Shown here piece by piece: positions 5,828-12,878 of a DNA stretch of 12,878 nucleotides. The first letter of the stretch is position 1. The number at the start of each line of letters is the position of its first letter. A program made the position numbers and the translations under genes. The stretch comes from Candidatus Bathyarchaeota archaeon (GTDB lineage Archaea > Thermoproteota > Bathyarchaeia > Bathyarchaeales > UBA233): assembly GCA_023488835.1 (NCBI GenBank), contig JAMDCS010000059.1, positions 1-12,878 on the forward strand. The letters run 5' to 3'. Under the pieces are notes generated by a model. That model made no database searches, was not told where the DNA came from, and saw only the letters and a program-made list of their open reading frames with translations.

Positions 5828-6988
5828 CTAGAAGGCGCTTGCGATTCTGGTGCAGGCTTCAATTATGCGCTCTTTGGGCTGCGTGAACGTTATTCTTGCG
5901 TAGCCTTCGCCGTACTTGCCAAAACCATCACCAGGCGTTACAGCCACACCAACATCCAGCAGTTTTGCAACAAATTTCATCGAATCGCACTTGCAGTTAA
6001 CCCAAACATAAAACGTTGCCTTGGGCCTTTCAACTTCGTAACCAAGCTTGCAGAGCGTGCCAACTAGCAGGTCGCGGCGTTCTTGCAGGGTTTGATTGTT
6101 TTTTCTAAGGAACTCTGGGGCTTCCCGGCTTTTGTATGATGAGAGGGCTTTTACTGCGACCTTCTGAGTGTACACTGGCGGTCCACTGTCGATTTGGGTT
6201 TTAACCTTAGTTAACCCGTCAACAAGTTGCTTGTTGCCCACTGCAAAACCGATACGGTCACCAGTCATGTTGAAGGTTTTTGAGAGCGAATGGAACTCGA
6301 TGGCAACATCCATGCCACCGTCAACTTCCAACAACTGGGGGGCGCTGTAGCCGTCGTAAGTGACCTCTGAGTAAGCATTGTCATAACAAAGCATCAACTT
6401 GTTGTCTTTGGCAAAATCAATAGCTTCTTTTAGGAATTTCTTGTCAACAGTTGCAGCAGTCGGGTTATTGGGGTAATTTAGAAACATCATCTTGGCGCCT
6501 TTAGCGTCGATGGCGTCAAAGTCTGGTTTGAAACCATTCTCCTCCAACAACGGCATAGGCACGGTTATGCCATCGCAGAGTATTGTGCTACCCTGAGCGT
6601 AAACTGGGTAAGCTGGGTCAGGCACCAAAACGCGGTCACCCGGGTTAATGAATGCACGGGCAATGTTTGCTATCCCCTCCTTTGAGCCCAAAAGCGCGAC
6701 AACTTGGTCCTGCTGCAAATCAACATTGAACCGTTTCTTGCACCACGCCGTCACTGCTTCTCTAAAGTCTGGTTCGCCTTGACTAAAAGAGTAATTATGA
6801 TTCTTTGGGTCTCCTGCTTCTTCTTTGAGCGATTCGATGATAAAGGGTGGCGGTGGAAGGTCAGGGTCGCCGATACTCAACGAGATAAGGTCAATTCCCT
6901 TAAGTTTTTTTTCTCTTGTAAGTTTTTCTAGTTCAGCAAACAGGTATGGTGGTAACCGTTTAATTCGGTCTGCATACTCGAACGTCAT
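5828..6988 (-). CDS. dapL: LL-diaminopimelate aminotransferase
   Basis: This is a PLP-dependent class I/II aminotransferase that converts tetrahydrodipicolinate and glutamate directly to LL-2,6-diaminopimelate, bypassing the succinylase and acetylase branches. Visible residues in the 386-residue protein are SIGDPDLPPP (38-47), the PLP-binding NYPNNPT (171-177), D203 and Y206 in YDNAY, the Schiff-base lysine K237 in SLSKTFNMTGDRIGF and the carboxylate-binding arginine R365 in YARITF. The operon context, with every other DAP enzyme and no dapC/D/E, is the main reason to call DapL rather than a general aspartate-type aminotransferase; it looks closer to the archaeal (Methanothermobacter-type) DapL group than to the plant type, which I judge only by eye. 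The ATG lies three bases after the dapF stop and its AAGGAG site is inside the dapF end, implying translational coupling. It is the last gene of the operon. Confidence 0.9.
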   Translation of the reverse strand: MTFEYADRIKRLPPYLFAELEKLTREKKLKGIDLISLSIGDPDLPPPPFIIESLKEEAGDPKNHNYSFSQGEPDFREAVTAWCKKRFNVDLQQDQVVALLGSKEGIANIARAFINPGDRVLVPDPAYPVYAQGSTILCDGITVPMPLLEENGFKPDFDAIDAKGAKMMFLNYPNNPTAATVDKKFLKEAIDFAKDNKLMLCYDNAYSEVTYDGYSAPQLLEVDGGMDVAIEFHSLSKTFNMTGDRIGFAVGNKQLVDGLTKVKTQIDSGPPVYTQKVAVKALSSYKSREAPEFLRKNNQTLQERRDLLVGTLCKLGYEVERPKATFYVWVNCKCDSMKFVAKLLDVGVAVTPGDGFGKYGEGYARITFTQPKERIIEACTRIASAF

Positions 6989-6991
6989 GTT

Positions 6992-7825
6992 TTATGGCTC
7001 CTTGAATAGTGTTCCTTGATAAACTTTCTCGGCTACCCCAATCAGGAATAGAGTTTTTCCGACTTCGACTTGGAGGTCGCCGCCGAGCACGTGAACGGTT
7101 ACTTTGTTGCCGACTTTACCAAGCTTGTTTGCAGCAGCCACAGCAGCACACGTTCCCGTTCCGCATGCTAAGGTTTCTCCGCAACCGCGTTCCCAAACCC
7201 GAAGATTTAACTCATTCTCATTGAGGACCTCAACAAAACCCACGTTGGTTCGCTTTGGGAAAGCCTTATGATTTTCAATCTTTGAACCGATCTCTTCAAC
7301 GGGGAAGCAGTCGATGCAGTCAACGAAGATTACGCAATGAGGGTTACCCATTGAGAGGCATGTTACCTTGAACTGTTGGTCGTCAACATCTAGGTCCTCA
7401 TTGATGCATGTGCCCTTCCCTTTCATGGGTAGGCTGCTTCTTTCCCAGTTCGGCTCGCCCATATCTACCTTGACGGCGGTGACTTCTTTGTCCTTGAGAG
7501 TAAGCCAGACATGTTTTGTTCCTGCCAGCGTTTCCACAGAGAATTCTCGCTTGGGAACGATACCATTTTCGTAGCAGTACTTGCTGAAGCATCGTATGCC
7601 GTTGCCACACATTTCAGCTTCGCTGCCGTCAGCATTGAAAATTCGCATCTTCGCATCGGCAACTGTTGAATTGCAGACCAGAAGAAGCCCATCTGCGCCA
7701 ACTGAGAAGTGCCTCTCGCATAGCTTCTTCGCCAACTCCGCAGCATGCTTATCGCTGATTTTTTGGTCCCTATTATCAATCACGATGTAGTCGTTGCCTA
7801 AGCCGTGCATCTTCCAAAAATGCAT
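6992..7825 (-). CDS. dapF: Diaminopimelate epimerase
   Basis: DapF interconverts LL- and meso-diaminopimelate without a cofactor, using two cysteines as acid and base. Both are present in the 277-residue protein: C73 in EMCGNGIRCF and C221 in LACGTGTCA. N11 (GLGNDY), N65 (IFNADGSEAE), N161 (GNPHCVIF) and E212-R213 (WERGCGET) of the substrate site are also conserved. The length is normal for the family and no residue is missing. The ATG at 7825 follows the lysA stop by four bases, and GAGTGAG at the end of lysA can serve as ribosome binding site, so lysA and dapF translation are probably coupled. The product, meso-DAP, is used by LysA encoded next to it; archaea of this kind have no DAP-containing murein, so the purpose is lysine synthesis. 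Confidence 0.96.
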   Translation of the reverse strand: MHFWKMHGLGNDYIVIDNRDQKISDKHAAELAKKLCERHFSVGADGLLLVCNSTVADAKMRIFNADGSEAEMCGNGIRCFSKYCYENGIVPKREFSVETLAGTKHVWLTLKDKEVTAVKVDMGEPNWERSSLPMKGKGTCINEDLDVDDQQFKVTCLSMGNPHCVIFVDCIDCFPVEEIGSKIENHKAFPKRTNVGFVEVLNENELNLRVWERGCGETLACGTGTCAAVAAANKLGKVGNKVTVHVLGGDLQVEVGKTLFLIGVAEKVYQGTLFKEP

Positions 7826-7829
7826 ATGC

Positions 7830-9113
7830 TCACTCTACCGTCCGTTGACTAGACATCAAATCATTCAGTTGCTCGCGTTGTCTAACCACAACCGCTTTGC
7901 CCTGCCGAATCATTACTTCCGCTGCGCGGGGTCGTGAGTTGTACTGTGAACTCATGCTAAAACCGTAAGCTCCAGCGTTTAGGACGACTAGCAAATCACC
8001 CTCCTCAACCACTGGTAGCTGACGGTCTTTGGCTAAGGCGTCGCCTGACTCGCAGATTGGACCTACCACATCATAGTTTTCCTTGTCAGCTCGTGCAAGC
8101 TTGTTGGCAACCAGAATTGGGTGGTAGGAACCGTACATTGTTGGTCGCACAAGGGTGTTGAAGCCTGCGTCTACCCCGACGAATTTCTTGGAGGGCGTTG
8201 TCTTGACTGTGTTCACGGTGGTTAGTAGGATGCTTGCGTCGCAAACCAGGTATCTGCCTGGTTCAACGCATAAGAATGGCTTGCCAAGACCATATTCTTT
8301 GACTTTGCTCTTGAATGGTGTGACGATTTTGTTGGAGAATTCTGTTAAGTCTATGTCTTTGTCTTCTGGCTTGTACGGGATACCGAATCCGCCTCCGATG
8401 TCGATGAACTCGAATTCTATACCTACTTCATCGTGCACTCGCTTAGCTATGCTCAGGAGCTTATCGACAGCCAACGCATAAGGTTCAATCTCCAAGATGC
8501 CTGAGCCAATGTGCATGTGAATGCCAAAACGTTCGACACGTGCCCGCTTAGCAATCGCATAGGCTTGAATGGTTTCTTCTTCCCAGAGCCCAAATTTGGA
8601 TTCGGGACCTGCGGTGATGCAGTGGTTGTGATGTCCTGCGCCGACTTCTGGGTTAACACGCACTGAAACGACTGGGGGAACAGCGATCTTTAGCAATCTA
8701 TCCATCTCAGACTGCGAATCTATGTTCACAGTTATGTTTGCGCCAGCCAAGAACTTTAATTCGTCGTTTCTCACGCTGGTTCCAGTGAATAAGATGCGGT
8801 CGGGTGTGTATCCGCTGCTTAAGCCCATGAACACTTCGCCCGGGCTAACGGTGTCTAAGTATGCGCCTTCGGACTGCAGAATCTTTAGCACAGTCAGGTT
8901 GCTGTTGGCTTTGGCAGCATAGTAGACGCGCAGGTGCTTGTAGTTGCTGATTAAGGCGTTGTGGAGACGGTTGTAGTTGTCTCTGATACGCTTCTCACTT
9001 AGCACGTAAAGTGGCGTATCGTATTTTTCCGCCAGTTCCTTAACTGAGAAGCCGTCAAAGAAGAGGCTGCCTTTTCGGTCTTCTAAGGGTTCACGAAGCT
9101 TTCTCTTAACCAT
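7830..9113 (-). CDS. lysA: Diaminopimelate decarboxylase
   Basis: LysA decarboxylates meso-diaminopimelate to L-lysine, the last step of the pathway, with PLP in an alanine-racemase-type barrel. In the 427-residue protein, K68 in YYAAKANSN is the PLP lysine, HIGSG (201-205) and the phosphate loop GGGFG (240-244) are present, EPGR at 284-287 and the CESGD motif at 354-358 carry the catalytic cysteine C354, and AYGF (382-385) supplies the PLP-contacting tyrosine. The N-terminal barrel is followed by the usual beta domain, and the length is typical. The ATG at 9113 is directly preceded by AAGGTGG, closer than ideal, but no better in-frame start is seen. The gap to asd is 41 bases. Together HIGSG, EPGR and CESGD favour DAP decarboxylase over arginine or ornithine decarboxylases. 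Confidence 0.96.
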   Translation of the reverse strand: MVKRKLREPLEDRKGSLFFDGFSVKELAEKYDTPLYVLSEKRIRDNYNRLHNALISNYKHLRVYYAAKANSNLTVLKILQSEGAYLDTVSPGEVFMGLSSGYTPDRILFTGTSVRNDELKFLAGANITVNIDSQSEMDRLLKIAVPPVVSVRVNPEVGAGHHNHCITAGPESKFGLWEEETIQAYAIAKRARVERFGIHMHIGSGILEIEPYALAVDKLLSIAKRVHDEVGIEFEFIDIGGGFGIPYKPEDKDIDLTEFSNKIVTPFKSKVKEYGLGKPFLCVEPGRYLVCDASILLTTVNTVKTTPSKKFVGVDAGFNTLVRPTMYGSYHPILVANKLARADKENYDVVGPICESGDALAKDRQLPVVEEGDLLVVLNAGAYGFSMSSQYNSRPRAAEVMIRQGKAVVVRQREQLNDLMSSQRTVE

Positions 9114-9154
9114 CCACCTTACACCAGACTCTACTGTTACTACCTGAGCGGCAT

Positions 9155-10213
9155 TTAAGCTAAACCTTTAGCCACATACAACTCCGCGCTAAGAATGCCT
9201 CCGCCTGCAGCGCCCCGAAGCGTATTGTGTCCTAGGCACATGTACTTGAAGGTCATGATTGGGTCTTTGCGGATTCTGCCCACGACGACGCTCATGCCGC
9301 AGCCTGTGTCTCGGTCATAGCGTGGTTGGGGTCGGTTCTTTTCATGGCGAACGACGATTGGGTTTTCTGGGGCTGAGGGCAGCTTAAGTTTTTGTGGTTC
9401 ACCCTTGAAATTGGCGAATGCAGCTTCGATTGCTTCTATCGATGGGTCTTGGTCCAGTTTGATGAAGACGGATTCTAAATGCCCATCTTTGACGTGGACT
9501 CGGTTGCAGCTTGCGCTAAGCTGGAAATCAGCGTTCCTCACGACCTTTCCGTTGAAGGAGCCAAGGATTTTTAGGGCTTCTGCTTCCATCTTTTCTTCTT
9601 CGCCCGAGATGAAAGGAACTACGTTATCGATTATGTCCAGCGAAGCCACACCCGGGTATCCTGCTCCGCTTAACGCTTGCATCGTGGTAACTACAACGTT
9701 TCTGAGACCAAACTGCATCAAGGGCTTTAGCGTAATTGCAAGTTGGATGGTGCTGCAGTTAGGGTCAGTGGTGATAAAACCTTTCCAGCCTCGTGCCTTC
9801 TGCTGAAGCTTAACTAGTTCAGCATGGTCAGGGTTAACCTCTGGAATAATCAAAGGCACATCCTTCTCCATTCTGTGGGCGCTTGCCTTGCTAAACACGG
9901 GGTACATGGCGGCGAATTCTGCTTCCACTGGACCTGCCAAGTCGCCTGGAAGAGACGAGAACACCAAGTCGACATCGCCAGCCTTCTCAACCGACGCCAC
10001 GTCAGCGTTGACGACTGGCATTTCAGCGATTTCTTTAGGCAGGTTTGACTCCATTATCCAGTTGCAGGCGTCTTTGTATTTTTTGCCTGCTGACCGCTCT
10101 GAAGCGGCAAGCACCTCAATTTTGAACCATGGGTGTCCTTGTAGGAGTTGAATGTACCGTTGTCCGACGGCTCCGGTTGCGCCAAGTATGGCGACTTTAC
10201 GCTTATTTGACAT
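9155..10213 (-). CDS. asd: Aspartate-semialdehyde dehydrogenase
   Basis: Asd reduces L-aspartyl-4-phosphate with NADPH to aspartate semialdehyde, the branch point to lysine and to threonine/methionine. In the 352-residue protein the nucleotide loop GATGAVG is at 11-17, S84-S85-L86-P87 follow the Rossmann strand, the nucleophile C153 is in TTDPNCSTIQ and the catalytic histidine is probably H245 in VKDGH after SCNRVH. This is the archaeal/fungal-type enzyme rather than the E. coli type, judged by the GCGMSVVVGR segment and the overall length. The ATG at 10213 has AAAGGAAG about a dozen bases upstream. The 60-base gap to dapB has a T-run and is AT rich; a secondary promoter there is possible but not demonstrable. 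No aspartate kinase gene is in the window, so its substrate must come from an enzyme encoded elsewhere. Confidence 0.96.
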   Translation of the reverse strand: MSNKRKVAILGATGAVGQRYIQLLQGHPWFKIEVLAASERSAGKKYKDACNWIMESNLPKEIAEMPVVNADVASVEKAGDVDLVFSSLPGDLAGPVEAEFAAMYPVFSKASAHRMEKDVPLIIPEVNPDHAELVKLQQKARGWKGFITTDPNCSTIQLAITLKPLMQFGLRNVVVTTMQALSGAGYPGVASLDIIDNVVPFISGEEEKMEAEALKILGSFNGKVVRNADFQLSASCNRVHVKDGHLESVFIKLDQDPSIEAIEAAFANFKGEPQKLKLPSAPENPIVVRHEKNRPQPRYDRDTGCGMSVVVGRIRKDPIMTFKYMCLGHNTLRGAAGGGILSAELYVAKGLA

Positions 10214-10273
10214 ACTTTGTTTCTTCCTTTGACCTTTTCACTTTATTTCTTCCTTGATAAAAAACTTAATGGT

Positions 10274-11068
10274 TTAGGTTAAGCCTAACACGTCAGTCAT
10301 ACTGTAAACTTTAGGCTCCGTTTGCCTGCTTAGCCACTCCGCTGCATACACCGCGCCCTGAGCGAACACGTTTCGCGAGAAAGCGGTGTGCTCGATCCGT
10401 AGCATTTCGTAGGGTCCTGCAACGATTAAGTCGTGGATTCCTGGAACGCCTCCTGCACGCAGCGCGGTTATTTCAAGCTCTTCTGGCTGCCGTGGGCTGA
10501 TGCCTTCGCGTCCCGAAATGGTCTTCTTGTAACCGCGAACGTTAGCAACGATTTCGCCTAGTTTTTTGGCTGTTCCGCTTGGTGCATCCTTCTTGCCTGT
10601 GTGGTGGATTTCGTTTATGCTGAAATCATAGCCCTGCGGAAATGCTTTGAGTAATTCGGCTAGTTTGAAGAGTATGTTGACGCCTACGCTGTAGTTTGGT
10701 GAGAACACTGCTGAAACCTTGCCCGACATTGCAGCTACTACTTGTCGGTTTTGTTCTGACGTGAAGCCTGTGGTGCCGAGGATTATGCGTTTTCCAAGGT
10801 TGGCAACGATTGGGATGTTGATGACTTCGGCTGCTGGCATGGTAAAACTAATGTAAACGTCGGCGTCTCTGACGGCTTCACTTAATCTGTCGGAGCTCAG
10901 GATTATTGTGTCGGAGTTGGTAATGTTTAGCTCTCGCAGGCTTCTGCCGATGTCGGGAGTGTTGGGTGCTTCTATGGCGCCTACGATTTGGTGACCTTTC
11001 GCGGTGGCTTCGTTTATGATGGCGTTGCCCATCCTGCCTGCGGCGCCTGCTACACAGAGCTTAAGCAT
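10274..11068 (-). CDS. dapB: 4-hydroxy-tetrahydrodipicolinate reductase
   Basis: DapB reduces the DapA product with NAD(P)H to tetrahydrodipicolinate. The 264-residue protein shows the N-terminal Rossmann loop GAAGRMG (8-14), GTTGF (98-102), SPNYSVGVN (123-131) and the catalytic region EIHHTGKKDAPSGTAKKLG, with H155 and K159 in the positions of the E. coli catalytic His and Lys. An acidic residue E33 after the second strand (GAIEA) fits NAD use or dual NAD/NADP use. The ATG lies within the last bases of dapA: the two genes overlap by eight bases (ATGCTTAA), so dapB is almost certainly translated by coupling. The end of the protein (SMTDVLGLT) matches the usual DapB C-terminus. Gene length and order support an intact enzyme. 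Confidence 0.96.
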   Translation of the reverse strand: MLKLCVAGAAGRMGNAIINEATAKGHQIVGAIEAPNTPDIGRSLRELNITNSDTIILSSDRLSEAVRDADVYISFTMPAAEVINIPIVANLGKRIILGTTGFTSEQNRQVVAAMSGKVSAVFSPNYSVGVNILFKLAELLKAFPQGYDFSINEIHHTGKKDAPSGTAKKLGEIVANVRGYKKTISGREGISPRQPEELEITALRAGGVPGIHDLIVAGPYEMLRIEHTAFSRNVFAQGAVYAAEWLSRQTEPKVYSMTDVLGLT

Positions 11069-12098
11069 AGAATAGCCCTTCCAGGTACTTTTCGTTGTAG
11101 AGTCGTTCTTTGAGGTCTACGCCAAAGTAGTCGGCGATTGGCTTTAGAATCTGCGGGTTGCTTTCGTAGACTTTCCGCGCGTTTGCCAAGACCACATCTA
11201 AGCCGCTGCGAGTCATTTTTCCTAACGGTTGCCTGCAGGGACCTGACGGCATGCCTAAGATGTTCATAAGCGTCTTGTAGGCGAGTGGATTGCGGGCTTT
11301 GCATGCTACTTGGCCGTATGGCGTTTGCTCTTGGGTTTTGACGGTGACGATGTTGAAGAGCGGTTGGAGTGCTTGGGAGATTACGCTTGCAGCCTCCTCG
11401 TTACCATCGAGGATGTAGTGTACCATGTCGACGACTGCGCTTGGAGCAACATTAGAAACGACAGATATGACGCCGCTAGCAGCAATGTCGGGCGAAATCA
11501 TCATCGTGTAAGTCTTGTCATCATCCCCTGAAAGGATATCAAAATCCTCTCCGCAGAGTTGCCTAGTTAACTCCATGTTTTTGAGGTCGCCAGTGGCTTC
11601 CTTTACAGAGCGAACGTTTGGGTATTGCTGATGGAGCATCGCGAGGTCTTGGGGAAAAAGCTGTGTCCCAGTTCTGCCTGGGATGATGTATGGAATTACT
11701 TGGACCTCTGGAAACTGGCGTGCGATAGGCTCGATGTATTCTCTGCGAATCTCCATTGAACTTGGCCCATTATAGTATGGGTCAACGAGGAGAACACAGT
11801 TTATACCAGCGTTTTGGGCGTGTGCTGTGCCTTCGATGGCTTCTTGGGTTGAGTTGCTTCCGGTGCCCGCTATAGTTAGGCACCTGTTGGTGGAGTATTC
11901 GTGTACTTTTTCGATGACTTCGCTGTGTTCGTTCCAGTCTAAGGTTGGGCTTTCGCCGGTTGTGCCGACGGCTAGTATGCCTTTGACGCCGTTTTTTATT
12001 TGGAAATCTACCAGTTGCTGTAATCCTTCGTAATCGACTTGGCGATTACGGTTCATGGGGGTTATTAGTGCAGTGTAACAACCGCTGAATGTTGCCAT
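11061..12098 (-). CDS. dapA: 4-hydroxy-tetrahydrodipicolinate synthase, with long C-terminus
   Basis: DapA condenses pyruvate and aspartate semialdehyde through a Schiff base, committing carbon to lysine. The residues are in place: GTTGES (45-50), PYYN (107-110), Y137 in PYIIPGRTG with R142, K166 in SVKEATGD, and SGDD (190-193). The usual YNVPGRT is YIIPGRTG here, a change of residues next to the catalytic tyrosine. The protein has 345 residues, about 45-50 more than typical bacterial DapA; the addition follows the barrel and runs from about residue 296 to the end (IADYFGVDLK, KYLEGLFYA). Related aldolases (N-acetylneuraminate lyase, KDG aldolase) share the fold, but the operon decides for DapA. 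It is the first gene of the operon, with TATA box, AGAGG eight bases before the ATG, and an eight-base overlap with dapB. Confidence 0.94.
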   Translation of the reverse strand: MATFSGCYTALITPMNRNRQVDYEGLQQLVDFQIKNGVKGILAVGTTGESPTLDWNEHSEVIEKVHEYSTNRCLTIAGTGSNSTQEAIEGTAHAQNAGINCVLLVDPYYNGPSSMEIRREYIEPIARQFPEVQVIPYIIPGRTGTQLFPQDLAMLHQQYPNVRSVKEATGDLKNMELTRQLCGEDFDILSGDDDKTYTMMISPDIAASGVISVVSNVAPSAVVDMVHYILDGNEEAASVISQALQPLFNIVTVKTQEQTPYGQVACKARNPLAYKTLMNILGMPSGPCRQPLGKMTRSGLDVVLANARKVYESNPQILKPIADYFGVDLKERLYNEKYLEGLFYA

Positions 12099-12106
12099 TT
12101 TGAATT

Positions 12107-12147
12107 CCTCTTTTAGGTAAGCAACATTGGTTGACAGATTATTTAAG
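12107..12147 (-). promoter_or_regulatory. Promoter and ribosome binding site of the dap operon
   Basis: On the minus strand CTTAAATAA (12139-12147) is a plausible TATA box; transcription would begin near 12117. AGAGG at 12107-12111 lies eight bases before the dapA ATG. A six-base inverted repeat (TTTTAC and GTAAAA, 12168-12186) sits about 20 bases upstream of the TATA box, where archaeal Lrp-type activators can bind. All of this is prediction by eye. Confidence 0.5.
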
Positions 12148-12219
12148 CATTACGTTTTCCACATATATTTTACTAATATCGTAAAAATAAACTCATCGCT
12201 GTTCAATTTCAACTGCTAA

Positions 12220-12540
12220 TTAGCTTTTTTCGGAAACGGGTAACGACGCAAGATAATAAGCAGTAAAAACCCCATCACAAACACCATAAATGCCCCTCAA
12301 ATAACCAACCGCGTCACCAAGCTCGACAGCTGAAGGAATAACCGCCTTATAATTGTCTAAACGCAAAATCTCCGTAAGCCGCCCAGACTCCCTCTTCACT
12401 ATTTTAAGCCGCAAAGTATGTGGTCCCGACTGGAAAACAGCGATTTCCCCGCGTTGGGGATTGCCTTTTCTCACGTCGATTGTTTTTTTGCCCTGTTTTA
12501 GCCAGTTGAATACTTCTTTTTTTGCGTACAGAAGCGGCAA
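12220..12540 (-). CDS. ASCH-domain protein
   Basis: This 106-residue protein has the ASCH fold, a PUA-related beta barrel thought to bind RNA or nucleotides. The defining segment is LKQGKKTIDVRKGNPQRGEI (14-33), containing the family motif G-x-K-x-x-[ED]-x-R (G17, K19, D22, R24), followed by a short strand (AVFQSG) and LRLKIVKRESGRLTEIL. The length matches stand-alone ASCH proteins. Some members act as amidohydrolases on modified cytidines, but no such activity can be claimed here. Within the frame the only usual start is TTG at 12540, because a TAA lies six codons upstream. The region directly before the start carries paired inverted repeats that could fold over the weak GGGT ribosome binding site. 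It is in the same direction as dapA, 121 bases upstream, and probably a separate unit. Confidence 0.8.
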   Translation of the reverse strand: MPLLYAKKEVFNWLKQGKKTIDVRKGNPQRGEIAVFQSGPHTLRLKIVKRESGRLTEILRLDNYKAVIPSAVELGDAVGYLRGIYGVCDGVFTAYYLASLPVSEKS

Positions 12541-12542
12541 AT

Positions 12543-12598
12543 CTGAAACCCGATTTTAGAGCTTAACTGCTAGAAAATAAGGTTTCAGTCGAAAATCG
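12543..12598 (-). promoter_or_regulatory. Interleaved inverted repeats in the ASCH leader
   Basis: CTGAAACC (12543-12550) pairs with GGTTTCAG (12581-12588), and the adjoining CGATTTT (12551-12557) pairs with AAAATCG (12592-12598). The order is A-B-A'-B', so both stems together would form a pseudoknot-like arrangement or two alternative folds. On the transcript, one arm ends two bases before the TTG start of the ASCH gene. TATA-like ATTTTATA near 12613-12620 predicts transcription from about 12590, so the first stem would enclose almost the whole leader. Confidence 0.35.
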
Positions 12599-12661
12599 AA
12601 TACAAACATTAGTATAAAATAGGAAAAAATGGGTTGAAAACGTAGAAGATTGCTTGCTGGT

Positions 12662-12859
12662 TTACCCTTTACCTTTCTCTTCTTTACCGAAGTACTTGGT
12701 CCACTTGAGTTTGCGTGCATCACGTTTGAATGCTAAGCTGCTTTTCTTGCATTTGCCAGAGTCGAACCAAAGGATTGAGCCGTCGTTTTTAACGAACATC
12801 ATGCCTGTGCCAGCTGGGAAATCAGCACCACAGAACGAACATTTTCTCGGTTTTGGCAT
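12662..12859 (-). CDS. rpl24e: Large-subunit ribosomal protein eL24 (L24e)
   Basis: This 65-residue zinc-ribbon-like protein of the archaeal large ribosomal subunit contains CSFCGADFPAGTGMMFVKND, then WFDSGKCKKS and LKWTKYFG, all diagnostic for eL24. The usual four-cysteine site C-x2-C...C-x3-C is only partly kept: C7, C10 and C37 are present, but the third cysteine is D33 (WFDSGKC instead of the common FCSSKC). The ribosome binding site GGAG lies nine bases before the ATG. A TAA just upstream (12875-12877, minus strand) could be the stop of a preceding ribosomal gene, since rps28e commonly precedes rpl24e, but too little sequence remains to say. T-runs at 12624-12629 on the minus strand are a possible terminator before the ASCH gene. 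Confidence 0.95.
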   Translation of the reverse strand: MPKPRKCSFCGADFPAGTGMMFVKNDGSILWFDSGKCKKSSLAFKRDARKLKWTKYFGKEEKGKG

Positions 12860-12878
12860 GACAAATTCTCCAGGTTAT

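Noticed and set aside
9405..9806. 133-codon open frame on the plus strand
   Set aside because: It lies fully inside asd on the other strand, has no ribosome binding site or recognisable motif, and asd is unambiguous.
11050..11304. 84-codon open frame on the minus strand overlapping dapA and dapB
   Set aside because: It is an alternative frame within dapA; the sequence is basic and low in protein-like pattern.
12099..12219. Lysine riboswitch before dapA
   Set aside because: The predicted leader is under 20 bases, far too short, and lysine riboswitches are bacterial.

Overview
This window looks like chromosomal DNA of an uncultivated archaeon. The evidence is archaeal-type adenylate kinase with a zinc-binding LID, archease, a TET-like M42 peptidase, ribosomal protein eL24, archaeal TATA boxes about 25 bases before short leaders, T-rich terminators and several TTG/GTG starts. 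An NADP-type methylene-H4MPT dehydrogenase of the MtdA/MtdB family together with a DapL-type lysine pathway is compatible with a Bathyarchaeia-like member of the Thermoproteota. That placement is an inference from gene content, not a phylogeny.

Layout. Positions 1-2330 hold housekeeping genes: the 3' part of adk (+), then archease, an M42 aminopeptidase and a two-helix membrane protein (all -). Positions 2502-3443 hold a C1-metabolism dehydrogenase (+) with its own TATA box, ribosome binding site and T-tract terminator. Positions 3466-5827 are an accessory stretch: an AbrB-like 60-residue protein (-), a 47-residue conserved-looking protein (+), a 41-residue zinc ribbon (+), an imperfect 30-base tandem duplication, a short ORF without a clear start, the tail of a DDE transposase (pseudogene), a DUF6602-like putative nuclease (-), and 416 bases without a gene that contain a strong TATA-like element, a small hairpin and a 12-base direct repeat.

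Positions 5828-12098 are one minus-strand operon, transcribed dapA-dapB-asd-lysA-dapF-dapL. Intergenic gaps range from an 8-base overlap to 60 bases. It encodes every step from aspartyl phosphate to L-lysine by the diaminopimelate aminotransferase route. Asd makes aspartate semialdehyde, DapA condenses it with pyruvate, DapB reduces the product, DapL transaminates directly to LL-DAP, DapF epimerises to meso-DAP and LysA decarboxylates to lysine. Only aspartate kinase is absent from the window. Beyond it lie an ASCH-domain protein (-) with a structured-looking leader, and ribosomal protein eL24 (-), in which one of the four expected zinc cysteines is an aspartate.

The best candidates for a second look are the accessory stretch around the DUF6602-like gene, the MtdA/MtdB-family enzyme in an archaeon, the interleaved inverted repeats directly before the ASCH start, and the altered zinc site in eL24. 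I found no CRISPR array, tRNA, rRNA or complete insertion sequence, and I cannot point to a clearly new multi-gene system.
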